A stretch of DNA of 64,000 bases from Anthropogastromicrobium sp050944455 (GCA_050944455.1 JBMNRC010000002.1:100820-164819); one strand, 5' to 3'; positions 35,562 through 45,387 are shown, counted from the stretch's first letter. A program made the numbers and translations. Notes: generated from the letters alone by a model not told the origin.

Positions 35562-36470
35562 ATGACAAATACCAAGGAAATCAAGGACAGGATCCGGAGC
35601 GTCAGGGACACGCAGAAGATTACCAACGCGATGTATCTGATCGCCTCGACCAAACTCCAGAAAGCCAAGAGCGGCCTGGACCGCACGCGGCCTTATTTCA
35701 GGGCTGTCCAGGGCGAAATCAAGAGGATTTTCCGCACTTCCGCGCACGTCGAGAGCAAGTATCTTTACCCGGTCGAGGGAAGCGCGGCGCTGAACGGCAC
35801 ATACGGCATTCTGGTCATCACGGCGGACAAGGGCCTCGCTGGCGCCTACAACCTCAACGTCATCCGCAAGGTGCAGGAGATGAGGGACGCCCACCCGGAC
35901 ACCAAGCTGTTTGTGGTCGGGGAATACGGACGCCAGTTCTTCCAGCGCCACAATATCCCGATCGAGCGCAGTTTTCTGTACACCGCGCAGAATCCGACCA
36001 TGCAGAGGGCGCGGGAGATCAGCGCCATCCTGCTGGACATGTTCGACAACAGGGAGCTGGATAAAATCTACATTGTCTACACTGACCTGAAGAACGGGCT
36101 GAACGAACAGACCATCGCGACGAGGCTGCTTCCGTTCCACCGGGCGCAGTTCGCCCCGGACGCGGAGGAGGTCGCGGTGCCCGAAACCTTCGAGTTCCAG
36201 CCGTCCATGACGGCGGTGCTTGACACGCTGATGCCGAGCTATGTCTCAGGCTTTATCTACAGCGCGCTGGTGGACAGTTTCTGCAGCGAGCAGCAGGCGC
36301 GCATGACCGCGATGGATTCCGCGAACGACAACGCGCAGAAAATCCTGGACGAACTTTCCGTTCAGTACAACCAGGTCCGCCAGGCGGCGATCACGCAGGA
36401 GATCACGGAAGTGTCGGCCGGCGCGAAAGCCCAGCGGCTGAAGCGAATGAAAGAAAGGGGTGGCGCATGA
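35562..36470 (+). CDS. atpG: ATP synthase subunit gamma
   Basis: 302 aa central rotor shaft. N-terminal helix KEIKDRIRSVRDTQKITNAMYLIASTKLQKA and the C-terminal helix ARMTAMDSANDNAQKILDELSVQYNQVRQAAITQEITEV region pack as the coiled coil inside the alpha-beta ring. Slightly longer than the ~285 norm through loops at ~60-110 and ~190-215. Its stop overlaps the atpD ATG (ATGA). Confidence 0.97.
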   Translation: MTNTKEIKDRIRSVRDTQKITNAMYLIASTKLQKAKSGLDRTRPYFRAVQGEIKRIFRTSAHVESKYLYPVEGSAALNGTYGILVITADKGLAGAYNLNVIRKVQEMRDAHPDTKLFVVGEYGRQFFQRHNIPIERSFLYTAQNPTMQRAREISAILLDMFDNRELDKIYIVYTDLKNGLNEQTIATRLLPFHRAQFAPDAEEVAVPETFEFQPSMTAVLDTLMPSYVSGFIYSALVDSFCSEQQARMTAMDSANDNAQKILDELSVQYNQVRQAAITQEITEVSAGAKAQRLKRMKERGGA

Positions 36471-37879
36471 CTAAAGGGAAAATTGCAGAAGTTTCAGGGC
36501 CGGTGGTCGACGTTGCCTTTGAGCACGGCCATCTCCCGAAGATCAGGGAAGCCCTTACCGTCACGGTCAACGGGAAGACCCGCGTGATGGAAGTGGTGGA
36601 GCATATCGCCGGCGATACTGTCCGGTGCGTCATTCTGGCGGAGAGCGAAGGGCTTTCCCGCGGCATGGAAGTGACCGCGGAAGGCCACGGAATCGAGGTG
36701 CCGGTCGGCGCCTGCACGCTCGGCCGCATGTTCAACGTGCTCGGGGAGCCGATCGACGGCGGGGAACCGGTTCCGGAGGCTGAACCACGCTGGGAGATTC
36801 ACCGGCAGGCCCCGTCGTTTGAGGACCAGCGCCCCGCGGTGGAAATCCTGGAAACCGGGATCAAGGTGATCGATCTTCTGGCGCCGTATCCGAAGGGCGG
36901 AAAAATCGGGCTGTTCGGCGGAGCCGGCGTCGGCAAGACCGTCCTGATCCAGGAACTGATCCACAACGTCGCGATGGAGCACGGCGGCTACTCGGTTTTC
37001 ACCGGCGTCGGGGAGCGCAGCCGCGAGGGCAACGACCTGTGGACGGAGATGAAAAACAGCGCCGTCGGCAGCAAGACGGCCATGGTTTTCGGGCAGATGA
37101 ACGAGTCCCCGGGCGTCCGCATGAGGGCGGCTCTCTCCGGGCTGACCATGGCGGAGTACTTCCGCGACGAGGAGCACAGGGACGTTCTTCTCTTCATCGA
37201 CAACATTTTCCGCTTCGTGCAGGCAGGCAGCGAGGTGTCGACCCTTCTGGGCCGGATGCCTTCGGCCGTCGGCTACCAGCCGACGCTGGCCAGCGAGATG
37301 GGCGCCCTTCAGGAGCGCATTACCTCGACGCGCAGCGGCTCTGTCACTTCGGTCCAGGCGGTTTACGTGCCGGCCGACGACCTGACGGACCCGGCTCCGG
37401 CGACCACGTTCTCCCATCTGGACGCGACGGTAGTTCTCTCCCGGAAAATCGCCAAGCAGGGCATCTACCCCGCCGTGGACCCGCTGGCCTCCAGCTCCCG
37501 CATTCTGGAAGCGGATATCGTGGGGGAGGAGCATTACGAGGTCGCGCGCAGAGTACAGGAAATCCTGCAGAAGTACAATGAACTGCAGGATATCATCGCC
37601 ATCCTCGGCATGGACGAACTGAGCGACGAGGATAAGCTGACCGTGGCGCGCGCGAGAAAAATCCAGCGATTCCTGGCCCAGCCGACGTTCATGGCTGAGA
37701 AGTTCACGGGCATGCCCGGCGTGTACGTGCCGCTCAGCGAGACCGTGCGCGGATTCAGCGCGATTGTCAGCGGCTCGATGGACGACTGCCCGGAGGCGGC
37801 CTTCTACAATGTCGGGACGATCGACGACGTGAAGAAAAAAGCTCAGGAACTGAAAGCGGAGGAGTCCGGGAAGGAGTAA
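36467..37879 (+). CDS. atpD: ATP synthase subunit beta
   Basis: 470 aa catalytic subunit. Walker A GGAGVGKTV near residue 150, the catalytic glutamate in GVGERSREGNDL, and the DELSD loop (DELSDEDKL) in the C-terminal domain that transmits rotation. The atpG overlap keeps gamma and beta coupled. Typical length and composition. Confidence 0.98.
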   Translation: MTKGKIAEVSGPVVDVAFEHGHLPKIREALTVTVNGKTRVMEVVEHIAGDTVRCVILAESEGLSRGMEVTAEGHGIEVPVGACTLGRMFNVLGEPIDGGEPVPEAEPRWEIHRQAPSFEDQRPAVEILETGIKVIDLLAPYPKGGKIGLFGGAGVGKTVLIQELIHNVAMEHGGYSVFTGVGERSREGNDLWTEMKNSAVGSKTAMVFGQMNESPGVRMRAALSGLTMAEYFRDEEHRDVLLFIDNIFRFVQAGSEVSTLLGRMPSAVGYQPTLASEMGALQERITSTRSGSVTSVQAVYVPADDLTDPAPATTFSHLDATVVLSRKIAKQGIYPAVDPLASSSRILEADIVGEEHYEVARRVQEILQKYNELQDIIAILGMDELSDEDKLTVARARKIQRFLAQPTFMAEKFTGMPGVYVPLSETVRGFSAIVSGSMDDCPEAAFYNVGTIDDVKKKAQELKAEESGKE

Positions 37880-37882
37880 GCC

Positions 37883-38299
37883 ATGGAAACCTTTCAGGTT
37901 CACATTCTGGCTGCCGACCGGCCTTTCTATGAAGGCCCGTGCGAGTCGATGGTCGTTCCGACATCCACCGGGCAGTACGGCATCATGGCCCATCACATCA
38001 ACATGATCGCCGCGATCGTCCCGGGGACGATGACTTACAGGATTCCCGGGGAAGAAGCACAGATCGCCTCGATCTCCGGCGGGCTGATCAAGGTGGAGAA
38101 CAACGATGTCCTGGTTCTGGTGGACTCCGCGGAACGGCCGGAGGAGATCGATATCAACCGGGCGCAGCGGGAGGCTGACATGGCAAAAGAAGCCATCCTG
38201 CAGAAGCAGAGCATCCAGGAGTACCGTTCGGCGCAGGCTGCGCTGGCGAGGGCCATCAGCCGGCTGAGAGTGAAGCACAGCCGGGACGCCAACAACTGA
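37883..38299 (+). CDS. atpC: ATP synthase subunit epsilon
   Basis: 138 aa. N-terminal beta sandwich (FQVHILAADRPFYEGPCESMVVPTSTGQYGIMAHH) binding gamma and the c ring, and a C-terminal helical hairpin (~90-138) that may act as an inhibitory arm. Last gene of the operon; only a CCGGC hairpin without a T run follows, so the 3' end of the transcript is unclear. Confidence 0.97.
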   Translation: METFQVHILAADRPFYEGPCESMVVPTSTGQYGIMAHHINMIAAIVPGTMTYRIPGEEAQIASISGGLIKVENNDVLVLVDSAERPEEIDINRAQREADMAKEAILQKQSIQEYRSAQAALARAISRLRVKHSRDANN

Positions 38300-38453
38300 A
38301 CCCCGGCCGAAAAGCCGGAAAATCTGCTGCCGTCCCGAATCCGGGAGCCCGGGCGGCGCGGCGGCCTTCGGGCCGTACCCCAACTCGCCTACCCTGAACC
38401 CTGCGGACAGCCCGGAAAAGTATTAAAACAAAATAAACAGCCGGGAAGTATCA

Positions 38454-38482
38454 TAGACGAACACCTTTTCTTGTGGTATGCT
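38454..38482 (+). promoter_or_regulatory. Probable promoter for the GTPase-ribonuclease gene
   Basis: TAGACG (38454-38459), 17 bases, TATGCT (38477-38482) in a locally A+T-richer stretch, about 30 bases before the ATG. Both boxes are 4-of-6 matches. Confidence 0.55.
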
Positions 38483-38517
38483 GAATCAAATGCGTCCACG
38501 GGAGGAGGTGTTTTTTC

Positions 38518-41463
38518 ATGGGCGGAGTAAAACCGGATGCGCGCCGCGGCGCGTCAGTGAAGAATATCTGTGTCGGGCTTCTCGCCCATGTTGACGCCGG
38601 AAAAACAACCCTGGCGGAAGCGCTTCTGTATCACACCGGCGCGATCCGCAGAGCCGGCCGCGTCGACCACGGGGACGCCTATCTTGACACCGATTCGATG
38701 GAGAAAAAGCGCGGAATCACGATTTTTTCCAAGCAGGCTGTGCTGACCGTCGGGGATTATTCGGTCACGCTGATGGATACGCCGGGGCATGTGGATTTCT
38801 CGGCGGAGATGGAGCGCACGCTCTCCGTGCTGGACGCCGCGATCCTCGTGATCAGCGGGACGGACGGGGTTCAGGCCCACACCATGACCGTGTGGAAACT
38901 GCTGGAGCACTATCGGGTCCCGGTTTACCTTTTCGTGAACAAGATGGACCTCGCCGGCGCCTCGAAGGACAGCCTGATGCGCCGCCTGAAGTCGGAACTT
39001 TCCCCGGACTGCATCGATTTTTCGGCGGATTCCCGGGGACCGGCCTGGGAGGAGAGCGTAGCCGTCAGCGACGAAGCGATGATGGAACGCTACCTCGGGG
39101 AGGGCGTGCTCCGGGATGAAGATATCCGGCAGCAGATCGCGAAACGGAGGATTTTCCCGGTATGGTTCGGATCGGCGCTCAGGGATCTCGGGATCGCGGA
39201 ATTCATCGACGGGCTGTCCCGGTACCTTCCGGCGCCGGCGCCTTTGGCGGAGTTCGGCGCACGGGTTTTTAAAATTTCCCGGGATCCTTCGGGAAACCGG
39301 CTGGCCTGGATCAAAGTGACGGGCGGAGTCCTGAAGAGCCGCCAGACGGTTTCGGACCCTTCCGCCGGCTGGGAAGCCAAAGTCAATGAACTCCGCGTTT
39401 ACTCCGGCGCGTCTTTCACGCCGGTTCAGGAATTCACCCAGGGCATGGCCGGGGCGGTCACAGGCCTGGATTCCGCGTGGGCCGGCGAGGGCCTCGGCGC
39501 GGAGAAGGGTTCGGTGCGGCCGGTGCTGACGCCGGTTCTGGTGTGCCGGATGATCCTGCCGGACGGCGCCGATCCCGCTCAGATGATGCGCCGCCTGCCG
39601 GAGCTCGCGGAGGAGGAGCCGGACCTCGGCATCGTATGGGATCCCGAGGCGCAGGAGATCCAGGTCCAGGTGATGGGACAGGTCCAGATCGAAGTGCTCA
39701 GAAATCTGATCGCTGAACGGTTCGGCGTGCAGGTGGATTTCGGCCCGGGAAAAATCGTGTACCGCGAGACAATCGCCTCCGAGGTGGAGGGCGTCGGCCA
39801 CTTCGAGCCGCTGCGCCACTACGCGGAAGTCCATCTGCTGCTCACTCCGCTGCCGCGGGGCGAGGGCCTTGAGTTCGCGTCGGAATGCAGCACCGACCAG
39901 CTCGAGATCAACTGGCAGAGACAGATTCTGCAGCATCTGCGGGAGAAGAAGCACCGCGGAGTGCTGACCGGCTCGGAGATCACCGACATGCGGATCACCC
40001 TGGTCGCCGGCCGGGCAAGCGTCAAACATACGGAAGGCGGGGATTTCCGGGAAGCCACATACCGGGCCGTGAGGCAGGGGCTGATGAAAGCCGACAGTAT
40101 CCTGCTGGAGCCAATGTACGATTTTGTCCTGGAAATTCCGCAGGAGTCGGTGGGCCGCGCGATGAACGACCTGCAGAAAATGGACGCGGACTTCAGCATG
40201 CCGGACACGGACGGGACGTCGGCCGTGCTCCGCGGTGCCTGCCCGGTTTCGACTATGCGAAACTATGAACGCGAGGTGACCGTCTATTCCCGCGGGAAAG
40301 GACGCCTGATGGTGTCTTTCCGGGGATATGAGCCCTGCCATAACGCGGACGAGGTGATCCTGGCCAGGCACTACGACCCGGAGGCGGATCTGGAAAACCC
40401 GGCGGGGTCGGTGTTCTGTTCACACGGTGCGGGATTTCCGGTTCCGTGGAATGAAGTGCCTCTGTACATGCACCTGCCGGCTTACGTGAGCCCCGAACAG
40501 CGCCGGAGGATCGTCGATTCCGGCCGCGGCGGAGACTCCGCGGGCGGTTCGGGAGACGGTTCGCCGGGAACGCAGGGCGGAAGCGCAGGCGTTCCCCCGG
40601 ACGCGGCCCGCGCGGGAGGAAAGGACAGCCCGCTGTCCGGAACTTCCACGGCCGGGGAGAGCGGCGGGGATGCCGGGGCAGTTTCCGGCCGCGGCGCGAA
40701 AAAGAAAGGGAGCGGAACCGTATTTACCGCGCTCTCCGAGGACAGGGAACTGGAGGAGATCTTTACCCGGACCTACGGGGCCGTGAAAAAGGACGCTTTC
40801 CGCGAGAAGCGGGACGATGCGGCCCGCGCGCGGAAGAAAGCGGCCGGCAGCGGGGAAAGACCGGAGGACGTTCTGCTGGTCGACGGCTACAACATTATCT
40901 TCGCCTGGGAGCGGGAGGAGAATTTCACGGCGGAAGGCCTGACGGCGGCCCGCCAGGCGCTGATGGATATTCTGTCCAATTACGCGGGGCTCACCGGCGA
41001 GACGGTCATCCTGGTGTTCGACGCCTATCGGGTGAAAAACTATCCGGGCGAGGTCCAGAAATACAACAATATCTACGTCGTCTACACCAGGGAGGCGGAG
41101 ACGGCGGATCAGTATATCGAGAAGACGGCGGCGCAGATACCGAAAAACCGCCGCGTCACCGTTGCCAGCTCGGACGGCATTGTCCAGGTGATTATCCTGG
41201 GAGCGGGAGCTGTCCGCATGTCCGCGGCCGGCCTGCTTGCCCGGGTACAGGAAGAAAACCGCCGCATGCGGCTGGAGTACACAGACAAAGATACTTCCAT
41301 CCGGCACACGCTGTTCGACGGGGTGCCGGAGGAGATGGCGGAACATCTCGAGAGGATGAGACTGGCCGAAGATCCGGGAGATCCCGAAGATCCGGGAGGT
41401 CCCGGAGAGCCGGAAGATTCCGGAAAGCCGGATGATCCCGGGGAACCGGAGCCGCCGCATTAA
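38518..41463 (+). CDS. TetM-like ribosomal GTPase fused to a YacP/Rae1-type NYN ribonuclease
   Basis: 981 aa. Residues 1-~230: translational GTPase, G1 AHVDAGKTT at 23-31, G2 RGITI, G3 DTPGH, G4 NKMD, closest in wording to TetM/TetO. ~230-650: the remaining EF-G/TetM-like domains. ~660-735: Gly/Ser/Ala-rich linker. ~784-935: NYN nuclease like B. subtilis YacP/Rae1, with D789 (VDGYN), D835 (VFDA), D864 (TADQ) and D886 (SSDG); D789 and D864 align with Rae1 D7 and D81. An acidic Pro-rich tail ends it. Rae1 cuts mRNA in the ribosomal A site; TetM binds the same region. A ribosome-targeted nuclease is inferred. GGGAGGAGG precedes the ATG. Confidence 0.92.
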   Translation: MGGVKPDARRGASVKNICVGLLAHVDAGKTTLAEALLYHTGAIRRAGRVDHGDAYLDTDSMEKKRGITIFSKQAVLTVGDYSVTLMDTPGHVDFSAEMERTLSVLDAAILVISGTDGVQAHTMTVWKLLEHYRVPVYLFVNKMDLAGASKDSLMRRLKSELSPDCIDFSADSRGPAWEESVAVSDEAMMERYLGEGVLRDEDIRQQIAKRRIFPVWFGSALRDLGIAEFIDGLSRYLPAPAPLAEFGARVFKISRDPSGNRLAWIKVTGGVLKSRQTVSDPSAGWEAKVNELRVYSGASFTPVQEFTQGMAGAVTGLDSAWAGEGLGAEKGSVRPVLTPVLVCRMILPDGADPAQMMRRLPELAEEEPDLGIVWDPEAQEIQVQVMGQVQIEVLRNLIAERFGVQVDFGPGKIVYRETIASEVEGVGHFEPLRHYAEVHLLLTPLPRGEGLEFASECSTDQLEINWQRQILQHLREKKHRGVLTGSEITDMRITLVAGRASVKHTEGGDFREATYRAVRQGLMKADSILLEPMYDFVLEIPQESVGRAMNDLQKMDADFSMPDTDGTSAVLRGACPVSTMRNYEREVTVYSRGKGRLMVSFRGYEPCHNADEVILARHYDPEADLENPAGSVFCSHGAGFPVPWNEVPLYMHLPAYVSPEQRRRIVDSGRGGDSAGGSGDGSPGTQGGSAGVPPDAARAGGKDSPLSGTSTAGESGGDAGAVSGRGAKKKGSGTVFTALSEDRELEEIFTRTYGAVKKDAFREKRDDAARARKKAAGSGERPEDVLLVDGYNIIFAWEREENFTAEGLTAARQALMDILSNYAGLTGETVILVFDAYRVKNYPGEVQKYNNIYVVYTREAETADQYIEKTAAQIPKNRRVTVASSDGIVQVIILGAGAVRMSAAGLLARVQEENRRMRLEYTDKDTSIRHTLFDGVPEEMAEHLERMRLAEDPGDPEDPGGPGEPEDSGKPDDPGEPEPPH

Positions 41464-41477
41464 GGTTCCCTGCCCGG

Positions 41478-41559
41478 CCGCGTCCGGGCGGGAATGCTGA
41501 AGAGCTCGTGAAGGCAGCATCGAGACCTGAGCCTGACCGCGTCCGGGCGGGGAATGCCG
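41478..41559. repeat. Direct repeat pair of ~22 bp, offset 59
   Basis: CCGCGTCCGGGCGGGAATGC (41478-41497) recurs at 41537-41558 with one extra G. Located in the gap between the GTPase-nuclease gene and the ABC transporter genes. Confidence 0.65.
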
Positions 41560-41574
41560 GTCTGCGTCCTGTCA

Positions 41575-41621
41575 GGGCGGATGCTTTGCCGGGAGGAAGA
41601 TCCCGGGAAAGACATCCGCCC
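41575..41621 (+). promoter_or_regulatory. Nested leader hairpin before the ABC exporter genes
   Basis: GGGCGGATG (41575-41583) pairs with CATCCGCCC (41613-41621) and inside it CCGGG (41589-41593) pairs with CCCGG (41602-41606). The outer stem ends 23 bases before the exporter ATG and lacks a T run. It could influence translation of the exporter; no promoter was recognised in this gap. Confidence 0.5.
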
Positions 41622-41644
41622 GGCGGAATCATAAAAGAGGGTAT

Positions 41645-43519
41645 ATGAAGAATCAGACAACAAAGCAGAAAAAGCAGTCCAACACGAGGCTGATCCTGAG
41701 TTACGTGGTACCGTGCCTGCCGCTTTTCGCGGCAGCTTTCGCGCTGTCTATCCTGAACACGGTCTGCCAGTCCCTGATTCCCCAGGTGATCCGGGTCGGC
41801 GTCGACGGCGTGCTGGGGCAGGATGAGAGTAAAATTCCCGCGGTTTTCCGCGGCCTGTTCGCGGGGACGGACAGCGTCGGGCGGATGCTTCTCTACTGCG
41901 CGATCGCCATCGTGATCATCGCCGCGGTGAACATCATCGGAAACTACGGCGCGCGCGTCATGTCGACAAAGGGATCGGAAAAATTCGTCAAATCCCTGAG
42001 GGACAGCCTGTTTGACCATATCCAGCACCTGCCCTTCAGCTGGTTTGTGAAGGAATCGACCGGGGATATCATCCAGCGCTGTACGTCGGACGTGGAGACG
42101 ATCCAGCAGTTCGTCACCCAGCAGCTGATCGAAGTCATCCGGATTATCTTTCTGATTGTCTTTTATATGGCGATCATGTTCCGGATGAACGTCACCATCT
42201 CGGCGGCCGCCCTGGCCTTTATCCCTGTCATCGTCGGCTATTCGTTCATCTTCTTTAAGAAAATCGCCGCCCGCTTCCGCGACGCGGATGTGGCTGAGGG
42301 CCAGCTTTCCACGCTTGTCCAGGAAGATCTCACCGGCGTCCGCGTCGTCCGCGCATTCGGCCGGGAGCCGTACGAGCAGAAACGTTTTGACGAGAAAAAC
42401 ACGCATTTCGCGGATCTCTGGATCAGGCTCGGCCAGCTTCTCTCGGTTTACTGGTCCACGGGCGACCTGATCTCCGGCGCGGAAGTCCTGACCGTGACCG
42501 TCCTGGGCATCTACGAGGCCGTCAGCGGCAGGATTACCGTCGGCGAATACATCACGTTCATTTCCTACAACGCCAGCCTCACCTGGCCGATCCGCAGCCT
42601 GGGCCGCATCGTCGCGATGATGAGCCGCGCGGGCGTGTCGATCGACCGTATCGCGTACATTCTCAACGCGGAGGAGGAGAAAGACCTCCCGCAGACGGTG
42701 ACCGCGGACATGCACAAAGACATCGTTTTCGATCACGTCAGCTTCCGGTACGAGGGCGGAGGACCGGTCCTGAAGGATGTTTCCTTCACTATCCCGGCGG
42801 GAAAGACGTTCGCGATCCTCGGCAACACCGGAAGCGGGAAGAGCACCCTGATCCATCTGCTCGACCGGCTGTATGAGCTGCCGGAAGACTGCGGAAAGAT
42901 CACCATAGGAGGCGTGGACATCCGCAGACTGCCCGCGGATTATCTGCGCAGCCACATCGGGGTTGTCCTCCAGGAGCCTTTCCTGTTCTCCGGGACCATC
43001 CGGGACAATATCTGCATTACGGAGGATACCCCGGATGAGAACGCGATGCGCGAGGCCGCCCGCATTGCCTGCGTGGACAGCGCGATCACCAGCTTCACGG
43101 ACGGGTACGACACGGTGGTCGGCGAGCGCGGCGTGACGCTCTCAGGCGGCCAGAAACAGCGCGTCGCCATCGCCCGCATGCTGGTGGAAAAAGCGCCGGT
43201 GATGATTTTCGACGACAGTTTCTCCGCCGTCGACACCGAGACGGACGCGATGATCCGCGAATCGCTGAAGGAGAGCATGGGGGACGCGACCGTCATCCTG
43301 ATCGCCCACCGCGTGACCACCCTGATGCAGGCGGATACCATTCTGGTGCTGGAAAACGGCCAGGTGGCGGAGATGGGAACCCACAGCGAGCTGGTCAGGA
43401 TCCCGGGCGGCATCTACCACCGCATCTACGATATCCAGATGGGAAACGAGGACAGCGCGGAAAATGCCGGGGAGGACGCACCCGGCGGCGAAGGCACGGC
43501 GGAGGAGGTGAAGCAGTAA
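41645..43519 (+). CDS. ABC exporter half-transporter, first subunit
   Basis: 624 aa: six membrane helices (~20-330) then an ATPase domain. Walker A GNTGSGKST, canonical signature LSGGQKQR, but the Walker B is MIFDDSFSAVD with Asp where the catalytic Glu normally stands. That is the pattern of the subunit contributing the degenerate site in heterodimeric exporters of the multidrug/lipid type. An acidic tail follows. Its TAA overlaps the next ATG by one base. Substrate unknown. Confidence 0.93.
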   Translation: MKNQTTKQKKQSNTRLILSYVVPCLPLFAAAFALSILNTVCQSLIPQVIRVGVDGVLGQDESKIPAVFRGLFAGTDSVGRMLLYCAIAIVIIAAVNIIGNYGARVMSTKGSEKFVKSLRDSLFDHIQHLPFSWFVKESTGDIIQRCTSDVETIQQFVTQQLIEVIRIIFLIVFYMAIMFRMNVTISAAALAFIPVIVGYSFIFFKKIAARFRDADVAEGQLSTLVQEDLTGVRVVRAFGREPYEQKRFDEKNTHFADLWIRLGQLLSVYWSTGDLISGAEVLTVTVLGIYEAVSGRITVGEYITFISYNASLTWPIRSLGRIVAMMSRAGVSIDRIAYILNAEEEKDLPQTVTADMHKDIVFDHVSFRYEGGGPVLKDVSFTIPAGKTFAILGNTGSGKSTLIHLLDRLYELPEDCGKITIGGVDIRRLPADYLRSHIGVVLQEPFLFSGTIRDNICITEDTPDENAMREAARIACVDSAITSFTDGYDTVVGERGVTLSGGQKQRVAIARMLVEKAPVMIFDDSFSAVDTETDAMIRESLKESMGDATVILIAHRVTTLMQADTILVLENGQVAEMGTHSELVRIPGGIYHRIYDIQMGNEDSAENAGEDAPGGEGTAEEVKQ

Positions 43520-45387
43520 TGGCGATCGAAGAAAAAGAATATACGCAGGCTTTCGACTGGAAGATCTGGAAAAAGCTGGCGCCGTTCTTCAAAAACTTCA
43601 AGACGCGTTTTATCGTCTGCCTGGTGTTCAACACGCTGGCCGCGGTGGTCGACATCCTGCTCCCGCTTTACCAGCAGTACGCGGTCAATCATTTTGTCGA
43701 GGGGATGACCACCGACGGTGTCCTGCGCTTTGCCGCGGTTTATCTGGGAACGATCATCTTCCAGACCATCTGTACAGTCGTTTTCACGAGACAGGCCATG
43801 GTCATCGAGATGAACCTCGGCCGGGACATGAAGCGGGCCTGCTTCGTCCATCTCCAGGAGCTCTCGCTTTCCTACTACAACAAGACGCCGGTCGGCTACA
43901 TCCACTCGAGAGTTCTCTCGGACTGCGGCCGCATCTCCGGCCTGGTTGCCTGGAACTTCACGGATATGCTCTGGGCGATGTTCTACATCGTCGGCATATT
44001 TATCGTCATGTTCTTCCTCAACTGGAAGCTTGCCCTGTGCGTGGCGCTGGTCCTGCCGGTGCTGATTCTGCTCACCTGGTATTTCCAGCCCAGGATTCTC
44101 AAATGGCACCGTGAGATCCGCCGGCAGAATTCCATGATTACCAGCGGCTACAACGAGGGGATCATGGGCGCCGAGACGTCGAAGGTGCTGGTTATCGAGG
44201 ACAAGAACTGCCGCCAGTTCCACGGCCTGACCGAGACGATGCGCCAGGACGGCGTGCGCGCGTCCCGCATGAACGGCATTTACATTTCGCTGGTCGTCTT
44301 CGTGAGTTCGGTGGCGATCGCCATCATCCTGCAGAGAGGCGGCATGCTCGTCCATGAAAACCTCATGATGATCGGAACGCTTTCCGCCTTCACGACATAC
44401 TCGGTCAACATGTTCGAGCCGATCCAGAATGTCGCGTCCAACCTCTCGCAGCTGATTTCCGCCCAGGCAAATATCGAGCGCGTCACCGGGCTGCTGGAGG
44501 AGGAGCCCGGCGTGAAGGATACGCCGGAAGTCGAGGAGAAATACGGGACCATCTTCAACCAGAAGCGGGAAAACTGGGAGCCGATCAAAGGCGACATCAC
44601 GTTCGACGACGTCACCTTCCGGTATCCGGACGGCAATGAGAACGTGCTGGAGCACTTCAGCCTCCACATCCCGGCGGGAACGACCGTCGCCATTGTCGGT
44701 GAGACCGGCGCAGGAAAGAGCACGCTGGTCAACCTGGCCTGCCGGTTTTTCGAGCCGACGGAGGGGCGGATTCTCATCGACGGGGTGGATTACCGGGAGA
44801 GGAGCATTTCCTGGCTGCACAGTTCGCTGGGTTATGTGCTCCAGAGCCCGCACCTGTTCTCCGGAACCATCATGGAGAACATCCGCTACGGCCGCCTGGA
44901 CGCCACCGACGAGGAAGTGATCGCGGCGGCGAAAGCGGTGTCCGCGGACAAGGTGGCGGCCCGGCTGGAAAACGGCTGGGACACCCAGGTCGGCGAGGGC
45001 GGGGATTCCCTCTCCACCGGCGAGAAACAGCTGATATCCTTCGCGAGGGCAGTCCTCGCGGATCCCGCGATTTTTGTTCTCGACGAGGCGACCTCCTCGA
45101 TCGACACGGAGACGGAGCGCCTGATCCAGAACGCGACGGAATACCTGCTGAAAAACCGCACGTCCTTCATCATCGCGCACCGGCTTTCCACCATCCGGCA
45201 GGCGGATACGATCATCGTCGTGCGCGCCGGGAAGATCATCGAGCAGGGAACCCACGACGAGCTGATGGCGGCGAAAGGGTATTACTACAACCTGTACACG
45301 CAGCAGTTCCGCGAAGAAATGATGAAAGCCTTCAGCGACGAGAGATCCTCGGAACAGCAGGCGGCGGATCAGGACGGCGGGAACTGA
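43519..45387 (+). CDS. ABC exporter half-transporter, second subunit
   Basis: 622 aa, six membrane helices then an ATPase. Walker A GETGAGKST, Walker B FVLDEATSSID with the catalytic Glu, but the signature motif is LSTGEKQLI instead of LSGGQ. It complements the preceding subunit: the intact signature there and the intact Glu here form one competent site. Coupled translation with the first subunit supports a 1:1 heterodimer. A bidirectional terminator follows. Confidence 0.93.
   Translation: MAIEEKEYTQAFDWKIWKKLAPFFKNFKTRFIVCLVFNTLAAVVDILLPLYQQYAVNHFVEGMTTDGVLRFAAVYLGTIIFQTICTVVFTRQAMVIEMNLGRDMKRACFVHLQELSLSYYNKTPVGYIHSRVLSDCGRISGLVAWNFTDMLWAMFYIVGIFIVMFFLNWKLALCVALVLPVLILLTWYFQPRILKWHREIRRQNSMITSGYNEGIMGAETSKVLVIEDKNCRQFHGLTETMRQDGVRASRMNGIYISLVVFVSSVAIAIILQRGGMLVHENLMMIGTLSAFTTYSVNMFEPIQNVASNLSQLISAQANIERVTGLLEEEPGVKDTPEVEEKYGTIFNQKRENWEPIKGDITFDDVTFRYPDGNENVLEHFSLHIPAGTTVAIVGETGAGKSTLVNLACRFFEPTEGRILIDGVDYRERSISWLHSSLGYVLQSPHLFSGTIMENIRYGRLDATDEEVIAAAKAVSADKVAARLENGWDTQVGEGGDSLSTGEKQLISFARAVLADPAIFVLDEATSSIDTETERLIQNATEYLLKNRTSFIIAHRLSTIRQADTIIVVRAGKIIEQGTHDELMAAKGYYYNLYTQQFREEMMKAFSDERSSEQQAADQDGGN

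Noticed and set aside
38300..38360. Terminator after atpC
   Set aside because: The CCGGC hairpin is short and has no T run, so it does not meet the criteria for an intrinsic terminator.
38518..41463. Tetracycline resistance gene tet(M) class
   Set aside because: The GTPase resembles TetM but has a fused nuclease, sits in core chromosome between housekeeping operons and shows no mobile-element flanks, so a resistance call is not supported.
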